The notes beneath the pieces were generated by a model. It saw only the letters and a list, made by a program, of their open reading frames with translations. It had not been told where the DNA came from and made no database searches. From CAVRAW01 sp963716135 (GTDB lineage: Bacteria > Planctomycetota > Planctomycetia > Pirellulales > JADZDJ01): a stretch of DNA of 64,000 nt. The position numbers were made by a program, and so were the translations under genes. The stretch's first letter is position 1, and every line of letters begins with the position of its first letter. Location: the NCBI GenBank assembly GCA_963716135.1, contig OY970289.1, forward strand, positions 62,001 to 126,000, read 5' to 3'. Shown here in pieces: positions 19,647 through 28,959 of the stretch.

Positions 19647-20177
19647 ATGTCCAAAAATCGCAAAGCCGAAGTCGACGAAGCGAAAAAATCGCTCGACGTG
19701 AAAAATAAAAAGTATCAGCTCGAACTCGACACCTCCGAAGGCAAGATTCTGCTCGACATGGCCCCCGACGTGGCGCCGGGTCACGTGGAAAACATCCTGG
19801 CCTTGGCCAAAATCGGCTACTACGACGGGCTGACCTTCCACCGCATCATCAAGGGCTTCATGATCCAGGGCGGCTGCCCCGAAGGCACCGGCACCGGCGG
19901 CCCCGGCTACACCATCAAGGCCGAGTTCAACAAAATGAAGCACGAGCCCGGGGTGTTGTCCGCCGCGCGCTCCAGCGATCCCAACTCCGCCGGCTCGCAG
20001 TTTTTCATCTGCCTGGGCGCGCATTCGCATCTCGACGGCCAATACACCGCCTACGGCAAAACCGCCGACGCAGCCAGCATGGAAGTAGTGAAGAAAATCG
20101 GCAATGTGCCCACGGGCTCCCAAGATCGCCCGCAAAAGCCGGTCACCATCAAATCGGCCAAAGTGGTGGAGAAGTGA
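19647..20177 (+). CDS. Cyclophilin-type peptidyl-prolyl isomerase
   Basis: A 176-residue protein catalysing cis-trans isomerisation of Xaa-Pro bonds. It carries the cyclophilin core motifs FHRIIKGFMIQGG (catalytic Arg), GSQFFI and HLDGQYTAYG. The first 28 residues are a Lys/Glu-rich extension without a signal peptide, so it is likely cytoplasmic. An upstream in-frame extension to 19617 is possible but not needed; ATG 19647 gives the normal family length. Confidence 0.92.
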   Translation: MSKNRKAEVDEAKKSLDVKNKKYQLELDTSEGKILLDMAPDVAPGHVENILALAKIGYYDGLTFHRIIKGFMIQGGCPEGTGTGGPGYTIKAEFNKMKHEPGVLSAARSSDPNSAGSQFFICLGAHSHLDGQYTAYGKTADAASMEVVKKIGNVPTGSQDRPQKPVTIKSAKVVEK

Positions 20178-20202
20178 TCGCTTGGTGAGTAGGTTGGATA
20201 GT

Positions 20203-22409
20203 ATGCCCACCCGATTGCTTCGCATCTTTGTCGCGCTCGTCAGCCTAGGCGTTGTCGCGGCGCTTGCCCCATCGTCTGCCTTCGCCGACGGCGCTTCCCC
20301 TTTGCCCGACGTGAAAAGCGTTCATATCGGCTTCAACAACACCTGCAAGCTCGGTTGTTGGACTCCGGTCGCCGTAGAGTTGAACTCTGCGCCGGGCGGC
20401 TCTTGGAAAAGTGGCACGCTGGGAATCCAGGCGCTCGATTGCGATGCGGTCCCGGCGGTCTTCCTCGGCCCATCCATTGCCTCCCGCGCCGAAGCAACGC
20501 ACATGGCCTACATTCGCCTCGGTCGCCCCGACGGGCCGGTCGACTTGCTCTATTACCCGGGCGATCCAAGATCGAAAGATGAAATGCCGGTCGCTTTGCG
20601 AAGCCTTTCCGCCGGCGAACTTCCGCGCACGCTGCCCAATACCGCCGAACTGATCGTCGAGCTCGGCGCATCGATCGGCCTGGCCGATTACTTTCGTCGC
20701 AGCGAGCAAAGCGAATCGCAGCGCGCCACCGTCGTGACCATCGAAGCGCCGCAACAATTGCCCGATCACTGGTACGGCTACGAAGGCGTCGACCTGCTGG
20801 TGATCGTCGGAGGACCGGTGGTTGAAAAATCGTTGCTCGACGCTCCGTCGATCGAGGCGCTGAAGCAGTGGGTTCGCCGCGGTGGCACGCTGCTCCTCGA
20901 ATGCGGCCAAGATGCCGAAAAAGTCGTCGGGCCGGGCGCCCCGCTGGCGGAATTCGCGCCCGGCGAGTTCGTGGAAACGATCGATCGCCAGCCTTTCGGC
21001 GCGATTGAAAGCTATTCCGCCGCGGAACAACCGATCGACGTCGGTGCCGCCGGCCGACGCACCATCCGGGTGCCGCAATGGAAAAATGTGCGCGGCCGCG
21101 TTGAGCTTTCCGAGCGATCCAAAACCACCGAAGTGCCGTTGGTTGTCCACTGGCCGCTGGGATTTGGCCAGGTCATCTTCGTCGGCGTCGATCTCGATCA
21201 GCCTCCCTTCAGCACCTGGACCGGACGCGGAAAATTCCTCGACAAGCTTCTCCGGCTGCGCTCGGCGGCCGGCAAGCCGTCGGACGCCAGCGCCGCCGTC
21301 GCTCTGGCCAGGCATCTGGGCTACATCGATCTCAGCGGCCAGCTTCGCAGCGCCCTCGATCAGTTCGAAGGGGTGCGCCTGATTCCCTTTTGGACCGTAA
21401 CGCTTCTCACGCTGGCCTACATCGGCATTCTGTTTCCGCTCAACTATTTCGTCGCCACCCGTTGGCTGAAGCGTCAGCAGTTAGCGTGGGTGATTTTCCC
21501 CGCCGTGGCGATCGGGTTCTGTGCCGCCGCGTATGCGATGGCTCATCAAGCCAAAGGAAACCGGCTGCGAGTCAATCAGATCGACCTGATCGATATCGAC
21601 GCCAAAAACGCTTGGCGCGCGGCACCACGTGGTTCAATTTGTTCAGCCCGGCCAATGCCGCCTACGACCTGCGCGTTAAGCCTATTTTGCTCGGCGCGAC
21701 CGATCAGCCGGCGCCGGACGCCGATGGCCTGCTCAGTTGGTTCGGCCTGGCCGGCAGCGGATTGGGTGCGATGAACTCCGCGGCCGCAAGTTTGCCGCTG
21801 GTGGATCAGCCGTACAAAATCGATCCCCGCGACGGCGTCATCACGGAAGTTCCCATCGCCAAGTGGTCCAGCAAAAGCTTCGTGGGTCGCTGGACTTGCA
21901 ATGGTCGCGGCGTTTACGGCGATCTCACGGCCACGCTCGATCGCCGGCTGAAGGGCACGGTGGCAAATCGCTTAACAGGCTCGCTCGATCATTGCGTGCT
22001 GTTTTTCGGGCGCTGGGCCTATCCGCTGGGCACGATCCGCGTCGGCGAAGAAGTCAGCTTGGATCGCAAGGATCCGTCCACGATCGAAACGTATCTCACC
22101 CATCGCCGCTTGCTTGCCGCGCGCAACGAAGTGCCCCCGTACGATCGCTCCGACTTTGACCTGCCACGCATTCTCGAAGTGATGATGTTTCACAATGCCG
22201 CCGGCGGTGTAAACTACACCGGGCTGCTGAACCACCAGCAGGCGTTCGTCGATCTCAGCGCCCAATTGGAACTCGGCCAGGCAATCCTCGTCGGCCGCGG
22301 GCCACCGGGAACTGAACTGCAAATCAACAACCGGCCGCTGGCCCCGGAAAACACCAGCGGCCACGAAACCATCTACCGCTTTGTGATGCCCGTGACAGTT
22401 AAAGAGTAA
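20203..22409 (+). CDS. Membrane protein with GATase-like domain, near ABC ATPase (frame break)
   Basis: Signal-like N-terminus (IFVALVSLGVVAALAPSSAFA), then a beta-rich periplasmic region and a GATase1-like segment (EGVDLLVIVGGPVVEKSLLD, WVRRGGTLLLECGQ). Two adjacent membrane helices follow (FWTVTLLTLAYIGILFPLNY and WVIFPAVAIGFCAAAYAMA). A one-base shift near 21610-21620, in a GCGCGC tract, moves to the frame ending at 22409, which carries TTWFNLFSPANAAYDLRV and a long C-terminal periplasmic domain. Total about 735 residues. The architecture recalls GldG/DUF4350-like partners of ABC exporters, which fits the ATPase 19 bases downstream; that link is inference. Confidence 0.72.
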
Positions 22410-22428
22410 CACCATTTAGCCGCTGGCC

Positions 22429-23376
22429 TTGCCCAGCACTTTTGCCGCCGTGATTGAAACCCGCGACCTCACGAAAAAATACGACGAGCTCTTCGCCGTT
22501 AAATCGTTGTCGATCAAGCTCGACAAGGGAGACGTGTACGGCTTCATCGGCCCCAACGGCGCCGGCAAAACGACGACCATGCGCATGTTGGCGACGCTGT
22601 TGAATCCCACCTGGGGCGAAGCGTATGTGTGCGGCTACTCGATCTACACCAAGCCGAAGGAAATCCGCCGCCTGATCGGCTTCATGCCCGATTTCTTCGG
22701 CGTGTACGACGACATGAAGGTGATCGAGTACCTGGAATTCTTCGCCGCCGCCTACCGCATCCGCGGCGAGAAGCGCCGCAAAGTTTGCAACGACGTGTTG
22801 GAGCTGGTCGGGCTGGGCTACAAGCGCGACGCCCTGGCCACGAGCCTGTCGCGCGGTATGAACCAGCGCCTCGGCCTGGCGCGCGTGCTGCTGCACGATC
22901 CGCAGGTGCTGCTGTTGGACGAACCGGCCAGCGGGCTCGATCCCCGCGTGCGCATCGAAATTCGCCGCGTCATCCGCCAGTTGGGCGAGATGGGAAAAAC
23001 GGTGATGGTCTCCAGCCACATCCTGCCGGAGCTTGCCGACATGTGCAACAAAATCGGCATCATCGAGCGCGGCGAACTGTTGGTGAACGAAAGCGTCGAC
23101 GATCTGATGAAAAAGGTGCGCCGCCAGATTGTGCTGCGCATCGCGGTGGCCGGCCCGCCGGATGGCGCCGCCAAATTACTGCAGCAGCACACGTCCGTTG
23201 ACCGCGTCGATGGCGCCAGCGACGAAATGGTCGTCACGCTGAAAGAAGGCGTCCGCGATTACGCCGACCTGGCCACGCTGTTGGTTTCCAATGGGCACAA
23301 GCTGCGATTGTTCAAGGAAGATGAATTGAATCTCGAAGGCGCCTTCATGGCCCTCACCAAAGGCATTACGGCCTGA
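22429..23376 (+). CDS. ABC transporter ATP-binding protein
   Basis: An approximately 315-residue nucleotide-binding subunit. Walker A GPNGAGKT is at residues about 41-48, Walker B VLLLDEPASGLD, and the switch His in VSSHIL. The signature motif reads LSRGM where LSGGQ is usual. The C-terminal 90 residues match the DrrA/NatA-type accessory domain (LLVNESVDDLMKKV, ALTKGI). The start is TTG 22429 or GTG 22450; neither has a convincing ribosome site. No classical ABC-2 permease is adjacent; the membrane protein just upstream is the best candidate partner. Confidence 0.9.
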   Translation: MPSTFAAVIETRDLTKKYDELFAVKSLSIKLDKGDVYGFIGPNGAGKTTTMRMLATLLNPTWGEAYVCGYSIYTKPKEIRRLIGFMPDFFGVYDDMKVIEYLEFFAAAYRIRGEKRRKVCNDVLELVGLGYKRDALATSLSRGMNQRLGLARVLLHDPQVLLLDEPASGLDPRVRIEIRRVIRQLGEMGKTVMVSSHILPELADMCNKIGIIERGELLVNESVDDLMKKVRRQIVLRIAVAGPPDGAAKLLQQHTSVDRVDGASDEMVVTLKEGVRDYADLATLLVSNGHKLRLFKEDELNLEGAFMALTKGITA

Positions 23377-23439
23377 TTGTCCAACGGCCGAAAGTCCGCC
23401 CGCTAGCGGCACATTTTACCAATTATCTTGATTTCGCCG

Positions 23440-23470
23440 TTGCACCATCGCCCTGGGTCTCCCGTAGAAT
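23440..23470 (+). promoter_or_regulatory. Candidate promoter upstream of the FKBP gene
   Basis: TTGCAC at 23440-23445 and TAGAAT at 23465-23470 are separated by 19 bases, slightly longer than ideal for a housekeeping sigma factor. The region 23377-23541 holds no gene, so a promoter is expected here. Confidence 0.3.
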
Positions 23471-23541
23471 ATTCGGGCCGGCGCTTTCGACGGACTGCGT
23501 TACGGCAAATCGCACACACATTTTCCCAAGGAATATAGAAC

Positions 23542-24304
23542 ATGAAGTTACAAGCTCTCGCCGTGGCAGCCCTTTTCGCGCTTTCCGCTCCCGCCCTTTG
23601 GGCCCAAGCCACGCCGGGCCAAAAACCGGCGGCACAGCCCGGCGCCAGCGGCCAAAGCGGTTTAAGCACCATCCAGCAAAAAGCCAGCTATGCCATTGGT
23701 ATCGGCGTGGCGGAAAGCATCAAATCCGATCAGCTTGAATTGGATCAGCAAGCTTTGATGAAAGGCATCAGCGACGGCTTGAATGGCGCGAAGTCGGCAC
23801 TGACGGATCAGGAGATGTCCGAAGCCGTGCAGCAATTCCAGAAAGATCAGGTCGCAAAAATCTCCGACAAAAACAAAAAGGAAGGCGCCAAGTTCCTCGC
23901 CGACAACAAATCGAAGGAAGGCGTGAAAACCACCGCCAGCGGCTTGCAGTACAAGGTGGTCAAGGCAGGCAACGGCGCCACCCCTGGCCCCACCGACGAA
24001 ATCACCGCCCATTACAAAGGCACGCTGCTGGATGGCCGGGTGTTCGATAGCTCTTACGATCGCGGACAGCCGATCCATTTGCGCCGACAAAGTCATCAAG
24101 GGTTGGTCCGAAGCGCTGCAATTGATGAAGGTCGGCGACAAGTGGCAATTGTTCATCCCGTCCGAGCTGGCCTATGGCGAAAGCGGCGCCGGCAGCACCA
24201 TCGGCCCCAATGCCGTATTGGTGTTCGATGTCGAGCTGCTCGACGTGAAAAAGCCGGGCGCCGGCAACCCGCTCCAATTGCAACCGCTGAATTCGCAGAA
24301 GTAA
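23542..24304 (+). CDS. Exported FKBP-type peptidyl-prolyl isomerase (frame break)
   Basis: AAGGA is 10 bases before ATG 23542. Signal peptide (LAVAALFALSAPALWAQ), then an FKBP N-terminal dimerisation-like region (QKASYAIGIGVAESIKSDQL), then the FKBP fold (TASGLQYKVVKAGNG, DEITAHYKGTLLDGRVFDSSYDRG). A one-base shift near 24080 leads to the frame with DKVIKGWSEALQLMKVGDKW and the closing IPSELAYGESGAG, ending at 24304. Reconstructed length is about 253 residues, normal for Mip/FkpA-type proteins. It assists folding in the periplasm. The stop overlaps the next start (TAATG). Confidence 0.88.
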
Positions 24305-25527
24305 TGCAAAGTCCGCCGAAAGTCTGCTTTCTGCTTTCTGCTTTCTGCCTTCTGCTTTGTGCTGCCGCCGCTGCGCAGTCGAAGCCGGGCTTCGACGAAG
24401 CCCGCCGCCGCATGGTGGAAGAAGAAATCGTCGGCGGCGGCGTGCGCAACAAGCGCGTCATCCAGGCGATGCTCGACACGCCGCGCCACGAGTTCGTTCA
24501 GCACGACCAGCAGAAAAACGCCTACTACGACATGTCGATCCCGATCGGCGAAGGCCAGACCATCAGCGGCCCCTTTGTGGTGGCGTACATGACCGAGCAG
24601 CTCGATCCGCAGCCCGGCGACAAAGTGCTGGAAATCGGCACCGGCAGCGGCTATCAGGCCGCCGTGCTCAGCCCGTTGGTCAAAGACGTTTACACGATCG
24701 AAATCCTCGCATCGCTCGGCAAGCGCGCCGAGGCAACGCTCAAGCGGCTCAAGTACGGCAACGTGCACGTCAAAATCGGCGACGGCTATCAGGGCTGGTC
24801 CGAGCACGCGCCGTTCGACAAGATCATCGTCACCTGCTCGCCCGAAAAAGTTCCGCAGCCGCTGGTTGACGAGCTCAAGGAAGGGGGCCGCATGATCGTC
24901 CCCGTCGGCGAGCGCTACGAGCAGATGCTCTATCTGTTCACCAAGCAAAACGGCAAGCTGGTTTCCGAAGCCCTGCGTCCCACGCTGTTCGTGCCCATGA
25001 CCGGGCAGGCCGAGCAAGGCCGCGAAGTGCAGCCCGATCCGCTGCATCCAAAAATTGTGAACGGCAGTTTTGAAGAGCAGGGGGGCGTCGAAAACGAGCC
25101 GCGCGCCTGGTTCTACTGCCGTCAGATGAAAGTATCCGAAGCCCCCGATGCCCCCGATCAGCAGCACTACCTGGTGTTCACCAATGACGTGCCCGGCCGC
25201 ATGAGCCGCGCCCTGCAGGGTTTTGCCATCGACGGCTCCAAAGTCGGCCAGTTGGAAGTGAGCGCGATGATTCGCGGACGCAATATCCAGCAGGGGCAGG
25301 CGGTCGACGAACTGCCGCAAATTTCGCTGACGTTCTTAGACGACAATTCCGGCTCCATCGGCCGGACGTTTGTCGGACCTTTCCGCGGCACGTTCGATTG
25401 GAAGCGCGTGACGGAAAAAGTGAAGGTGCCCGCCAAAGCCACCAAGTGCATCATGCACGTCGGCCTGCTGGGCGGCGTCGGTGAATTCGCGATCGACGAC
25501 GTGTCGATCAAGCCCATAGCGCGCTAA
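24304..25527 (+). CDS. Exported protein-L-isoaspartate O-methyltransferase with extra C-terminal domain
   Basis: A 407-residue protein. Residues 40-235 are a PCMT domain: MLDTPRHEFV, YYDMSIPIGEGQTISGPFVV, SAM motif VLEIGTGSGYQAAVLS near residue 108, and FDKIIVTCSPEKVPQPL. PCMT repairs isoaspartyl residues in aged proteins and is usually cytoplasmic, but this one has an N-terminal export signal (CFLLSAFCLLLCAAAAAQ). A further 160-residue beta-sandwich-like domain (IVNGSFEEQGGVENEPRAWF onwards, ending FAIDDVSIKPI) resembles carbohydrate-binding/galactose-binding modules. Coupled by overlap to the exported FKBP. The signal peptide is encoded by a 7-nt repeat array (24323-24357). Confidence 0.87.
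   Translation: MQSPPKVCFLLSAFCLLLCAAAAAQSKPGFDEARRRMVEEEIVGGGVRNKRVIQAMLDTPRHEFVQHDQQKNAYYDMSIPIGEGQTISGPFVVAYMTEQLDPQPGDKVLEIGTGSGYQAAVLSPLVKDVYTIEILASLGKRAEATLKRLKYGNVHVKIGDGYQGWSEHAPFDKIIVTCSPEKVPQPLVDELKEGGRMIVPVGERYEQMLYLFTKQNGKLVSEALRPTLFVPMTGQAEQGREVQPDPLHPKIVNGSFEEQGGVENEPRAWFYCRQMKVSEAPDAPDQQHYLVFTNDVPGRMSRALQGFAIDGSKVGQLEVSAMIRGRNIQQGQAVDELPQISLTFLDDNSGSIGRTFVGPFRGTFDWKRVTEKVKVPAKATKCIMHVGLLGGVGEFAIDDVSIKPIAR
24323..24357. repeat. 7-nt tandem array (TCTGCTT x5) encoding a signal peptide
   Basis: Five consecutive copies of TCTGCTT (one TCTGCCT) lie inside the coding start of the methyltransferase. The unit is the reverse complement of the GCAGAAG-class array at 18310-18385. Translated, it gives the hydrophobic core of the export signal. 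Confidence 0.88.
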
Positions 25528-25555
25528 TTGTTCGGCAAGTCTATTGTCGTGGCCG

Positions 25556-26711
25556 TTACGCGATAATTTCGACGACATGCCGCTGGGCACTAATCACCAG
25601 ACCCAAGCCCAGCGCGTGGGCCATCAGCCCGCTGCCGCCATAGCTCACCAGCGGCAAAGAAACGCCGGTGATGGGCACCAATCCCGTCAGCATCGCGGTG
25701 TTGATGAATACTTCGGTGGCAAACAGCGCTGCCACGCCGACCGCCAGCAGCCGGCCGGCGGGCTCGTTGATCCGCTGCGCCGTATGCACGCATTGGTACA
25801 CCAGCGCGAATAAAGAACCAGCAGCATGCCGGCGCCCATCAATCCAAACCGCTCTCCGACCACGCAATAAATCGAATCGGTATACGGCTCCGGCAACCGG
25901 CACGACACCACGGCGTCGTCGGCCGGATCCGGGTCGGGTCGAACCATGCTTCCCCACACGCTCCCCAGCGCGAACATCCGCTTGGCCTGGTCGAGGTGAA
26001 ATCCGTCGGCGGTGGCGGTTTCGCGCGGACCATTCTGTTCCCACAGCGCCGTGATGCGCGAGCGCTGCTCGTGGCTCATTTGGCTCCATAAGAGCGGCGC
26101 CAACATCAACCCGGCCGCCACCAGCCGCACCATGTCGCGCGTCGCGCGCCGCCCGCGAACAGCATCGCCAACAACACGGGCAAAAACACCAGCGACGTCC
26201 CCAAATCGGGTTCTTTCAAAATCAAAAGCACGCATAGCACGGCCATGGCAAGCGGCCAGAGCAGGGCAGTGAAGCCTGTCGCCAGATCGCGATGTGCCAG
26301 ATATCCGGCCAGCGCCAGAATAAACGCGATCTTGGCGAACTCAGACGGCTGCAGGCCGATTCCGCTCAGGCGAATCCAACGATGCGCTCCGTTAACCGCG
26401 GGAAACGCATACACCGCCACCAGTGCGGCCGCCACCAGGCCGAAAAACACCGCCGCCGATCGGACGAACCAACGATAATCTACCGCTGCCGCGCCGGCCA
26501 TCGCCGCCAGGGCCAAAACCGACCACACAATCTGCTGCCGCAACAGGCGGCTGCCGCCGCTGGCGATGGCAGTTGCCGAAAGCCCCTCGGTGAGCTGTTC
26601 GGCGCACCCCAATGCCGCCCAGCCGACCGCAATCAGGGCCGCGGCGGTCACTGGAATCCACCACGACGTGGCGCGAAATTGCGGCGAACGAAAACCGGCG
26701 GAGCCTTCCAT
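25556..26711 (-). CDS. RodA/FtsW/SpoVE-type peptidoglycan polymerase (two frame breaks)
   Basis: SEDS-family membrane protein that polymerises glycan strands, normally with a class-B PBP. Start ATG at 26711 (GTG 26723 also possible). Family motifs appear in order: NGAHRWIRLSGIGLQPSEFAK, LILKEPDLGTSLVFLPVLLA, FALGSVWGS, and the C-terminal ITGVSLPLVSYGGSG. The frame shifts near 26150 (GCGCGCG tract) and near 25815; each is repaired by one missing base. Reconstructed length is about 385 residues with roughly ten hydrophobic segments. GVSLPLVSYGGSG does not by itself separate RodA from FtsW. Convergent with the methyltransferase gene, 28 bases apart. A SEDS gene argues that this planctomycete makes peptidoglycan. 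Confidence 0.85.
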
Positions 26712-27050
26712 GGCACCTCGCACCCAGTGGGGCAGAAAATACGGTGGGTCCTAGGCGCGCGGATTATAGGGCCTCGCTGCCGGCCGCCGCGACATCGCTT
26801 GGAAGCCCTCGAAACGCCAGTCCCCAAGTGCACCCTGTCCATGCGGACAGTAGCATCGGTCCAAAAACACGGGGTTTTTGACGGAAAATTCGCCCCAATT
26901 GGCAAATTTCAGACCATATATGCCAAAATCCTTATCCGGAAAAACTTGCCCAATCTACTTGATTTGCATGCTAGTGTTTGTATGTTTTGGGGGGTAAGGA
27001 TGCTGCCCCAAAGTACATCGTATTCACGAGTTATTGGGAGTAAACAAAAC
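26712..27050. other. Divergent intergenic region, 339 bases
   Basis: Lies between the start of the RodA/FtsW gene (minus) and the TIGR03000 gene (plus). I see no coding potential. The right part is AT-richer and contains the promoter candidate at 26959-26986 plus a GGGGGG run. Translation of the plus-strand frame through it (open from 26292) has no protein-like composition and is rejected. Confidence 0.6.
26959..26986 (+). promoter_or_regulatory. Candidate sigma-70-like promoter of the TIGR03000 gene
   Basis: TTGATT (26959-26964) and TATGTT (26981-26986) with a 16-base spacer in an AT-rich stretch, about 65 bases before the start codon. Downstream, GGGAG (27036-27040) is 10 bases before ATG 27051. 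Confidence 0.5.
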
Positions 27051-28112
27051 ATGTTGCGAAGGAATTTGACCAAGTGGACCGTGGCCGCGACCGTGGCAAT
27101 TGCCGGCGTGGCACTCAATGCAAACACATCCGAAGCGTTCCATCACGGCTGGGGCTCGTGGGGTTCCTCGTCCAGCGGCGGTAGCTGGGGTTCCTCGTCC
27201 AGCGGCGGTTGGGGTTCGTCTTCCAGCGGCGGTTGGGGGTCCTCGTCCAGCGGTGGCTGGGGCTGGGGTTCCTCTTCGTCCGGCAGCTCCTCGAGCGGCG
27301 GCTGGGGATGGCACCATCACCGCGCCTATTACGGTAGCTGGGGTTCTTCGTCTTCCGGCGGCAGCTCGTCGTCCGGCGGTTCGAGTTCTTCCGGCGGCGT
27401 CGTCTACTACGACAACGCTCCGATGCAGATGCAGCAAGGCGCTCCCGCCATGCCGCCTCCGCCGGGCAGCAACATGAACAATCCTTCGAATAGCAATCCG
27501 CCGTCGGGTCCGGGAACTGACGTTCCTCCGTCCCCGATGCCCGGCGCGATGTATCGCAGCCTCGGCGGCAGCCAGGTCGCCCTGCTGAGTGTGAACGTTC
27601 CGGCCGAAGCCAAGATCTTCGTCAACGGCAACGCCACCACCAGCACCGGCACTCAGCGTCAATACGTGAGCCGTGGCCTGGAAGCCGGCAATCGTTATGC
27701 CTACGAAGTGAAGGCTGAAATCGTCCGCGACGGACAAACGATTACGGAAACCAAGAACGTCACGTTGGGCCCCGGCGAACAAGCCAGCCTGGCCTTCAAT
27801 CTCGACGGCAAGGCCGCTCCGGTCGCTGCCGAAAAGACCAAGACCAAGTTGACGCTGCACGTTCCCGCCGACGCCAAGGTCACCTTGGCCGGCCGGGATA
27901 CGACCTCGACTGGCGACGTGCGTGAATACACGACCACGAAGCTGGCTTCGGGCGCCGAGTGGAACGACTACACCGTGCGTGTCGTCGCCAACATCGACGG
28001 ACGTGAAGTGACCAAGGAGGAAACGATTAAGCTCATCGGCGGCGAAGATCGCGAGCTGACGATTGATCTCGGCTCGCCGGCCATCGCCAGCAACGCGACG
28101 GTCAGCCGATAA
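27051..28112 (+). CDS. Secreted TIGR03000 protein with Trp/Gly/Ser-rich repeats
   Basis: A 353-residue exported protein (signal VAATVAIAGVALNANTSEA). Residues 27-120 are repeats of WGSSSSGG-like units with His-rich interruptions. A Pro/Met-rich linker follows. Two copies of the planctomycete-specific TIGR03000 module come next: first LLSVNVPAEAKIFVNGNAT...to LGPGEQASLAF, second LTLHVPADAKVTLAGRDT...to GGEDRELTID. The start 27051 is fixed by GGGAG and the signal peptide; the longer upstream frame is spurious. It is a single-gene unit with its own promoter and a strong terminator, which suggests high expression. Role is unknown; surface or stalk material is a guess. Confidence 0.88.
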   Translation: MLRRNLTKWTVAATVAIAGVALNANTSEAFHHGWGSWGSSSSGGSWGSSSSGGWGSSSSGGWGSSSSGGWGWGSSSSGSSSSGGWGWHHHRAYYGSWGSSSSGGSSSSGGSSSSGGVVYYDNAPMQMQQGAPAMPPPPGSNMNNPSNSNPPSGPGTDVPPSPMPGAMYRSLGGSQVALLSVNVPAEAKIFVNGNATTSTGTQRQYVSRGLEAGNRYAYEVKAEIVRDGQTITETKNVTLGPGEQASLAFNLDGKAAPVAAEKTKTKLTLHVPADAKVTLAGRDTTSTGDVREYTTTKLASGAEWNDYTVRVVANIDGREVTKEETIKLIGGEDRELTIDLGSPAIASNATVSR

Positions 28113-28182
28113 GTTTGGCTGGGAAGCCACAAGACAGTGGCTCGCAGAGCGTAATCATCCTCGAATAGTGCAACTGAGCCCA

Positions 28183-28217
28183 CGCCCTCGCATGGTTCGC
28201 CATGCGGGGGCGTTTTT
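28183..28217 (+). terminator. Intrinsic terminator after the TIGR03000 gene
   Basis: Stem CGCCCTCGCATGG (28183-28195), loop TTCG, complementary arm 28200-28212 with one G-T pair, then TTTTT (28213-28217). A textbook structure, 71 bases after the stop. Confidence 0.92.
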
Positions 28218-28326
28218 GTTTGCGCAGGCCATATTCTGCCCGCCGCCTGCCGCCTGCTTTTCCCCGCACAAGTGTTAAAATCTACCGCAGTTTCACGCCT
28301 CGCCTTGCCGGGCTCCGATAACCGAA

Positions 28327-28959
28327 ATGATGGCCACCGCCCCGCAAAAACCGCCGATCGCGCCGCCGACCCGCACGCTTGCCCTCCGTTGGCGGATCAT
28401 TATCAGCGTCGCGCTATTGATTCATCTGACAGCCGTCATCGCCGCGCCCTTGGCCGTGCAACCCGCCAGCGAATTGCAAGCCAACCTTGCGGAAACGCTG
28501 CGGCCTTACATCTGCGCCTCCTACCTCGATCACGGATACCGCTTCTTCGCGCCAATGCCCAGCCCGGGGCACCTGGTGCGCTACAAGCTCGAGATGCCCG
28601 ACGGCAGCGCCAAGGATGGCGTCTTCCCCGACTTGAAAACCGAGCAGCCCCGGCTGTTCTACCATCGCCACTTCATGCTGAGTGAAAAGCTGGTGCAGTA
28701 TTTCGATCCGGAACAACCAGACGCCAATGCCCCGCCTCAGGCGCGCGCCGATTGGCAGCGCGAACGGCAACTTTTTGACACCATCGCCGAATCCTACGCC
28801 CGCTACTTGCTCAAAACTTCCGGCGCCAAGCGCGTGACGCTCGAATTCGTGCAGCACGAATTGCCGAGTCCCGCGGATTTGGAAAACGATCGGCCGCTGA
28901 ATAATCCGAATTCGTACAGAGTGCTGTGGACCGGCTCTTACGGAACTGAAACGCTGTGA
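28327..28959 (+). CDS. Membrane-anchored protein paired with an HTTM protein
   Basis: A 210-residue protein with one N-terminal membrane helix (IIISVALLIHLTAVIAAPLAV) and an extracytoplasmic domain containing DHGYRFFAPMPSPGHLVRY. This type commonly sits next to HTTM-domain genes, as here, where the stop overlaps the GTG start of the next gene (GTGA). I do not know a function for it; a subunit or substrate carrier of the HTTM protein is inference. Confidence 0.72.
   Translation: MMATAPQKPPIAPPTRTLALRWRIIISVALLIHLTAVIAAPLAVQPASELQANLAETLRPYICASYLDHGYRFFAPMPSPGHLVRYKLEMPDGSAKDGVFPDLKTEQPRLFYHRHFMLSEKLVQYFDPEQPDANAPPQARADWQRERQLFDTIAESYARYLLKTSGAKRVTLEFVQHELPSPADLENDRPLNNPNSYRVLWTGSYGTETL

Noticed and set aside
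26292..27050. N-terminal extension of the TIGR03000 frame
   Set aside because: It runs antisense through the RodA/FtsW gene, has no protein-like composition and bypasses the clear ribosome site and signal peptide at 27051.
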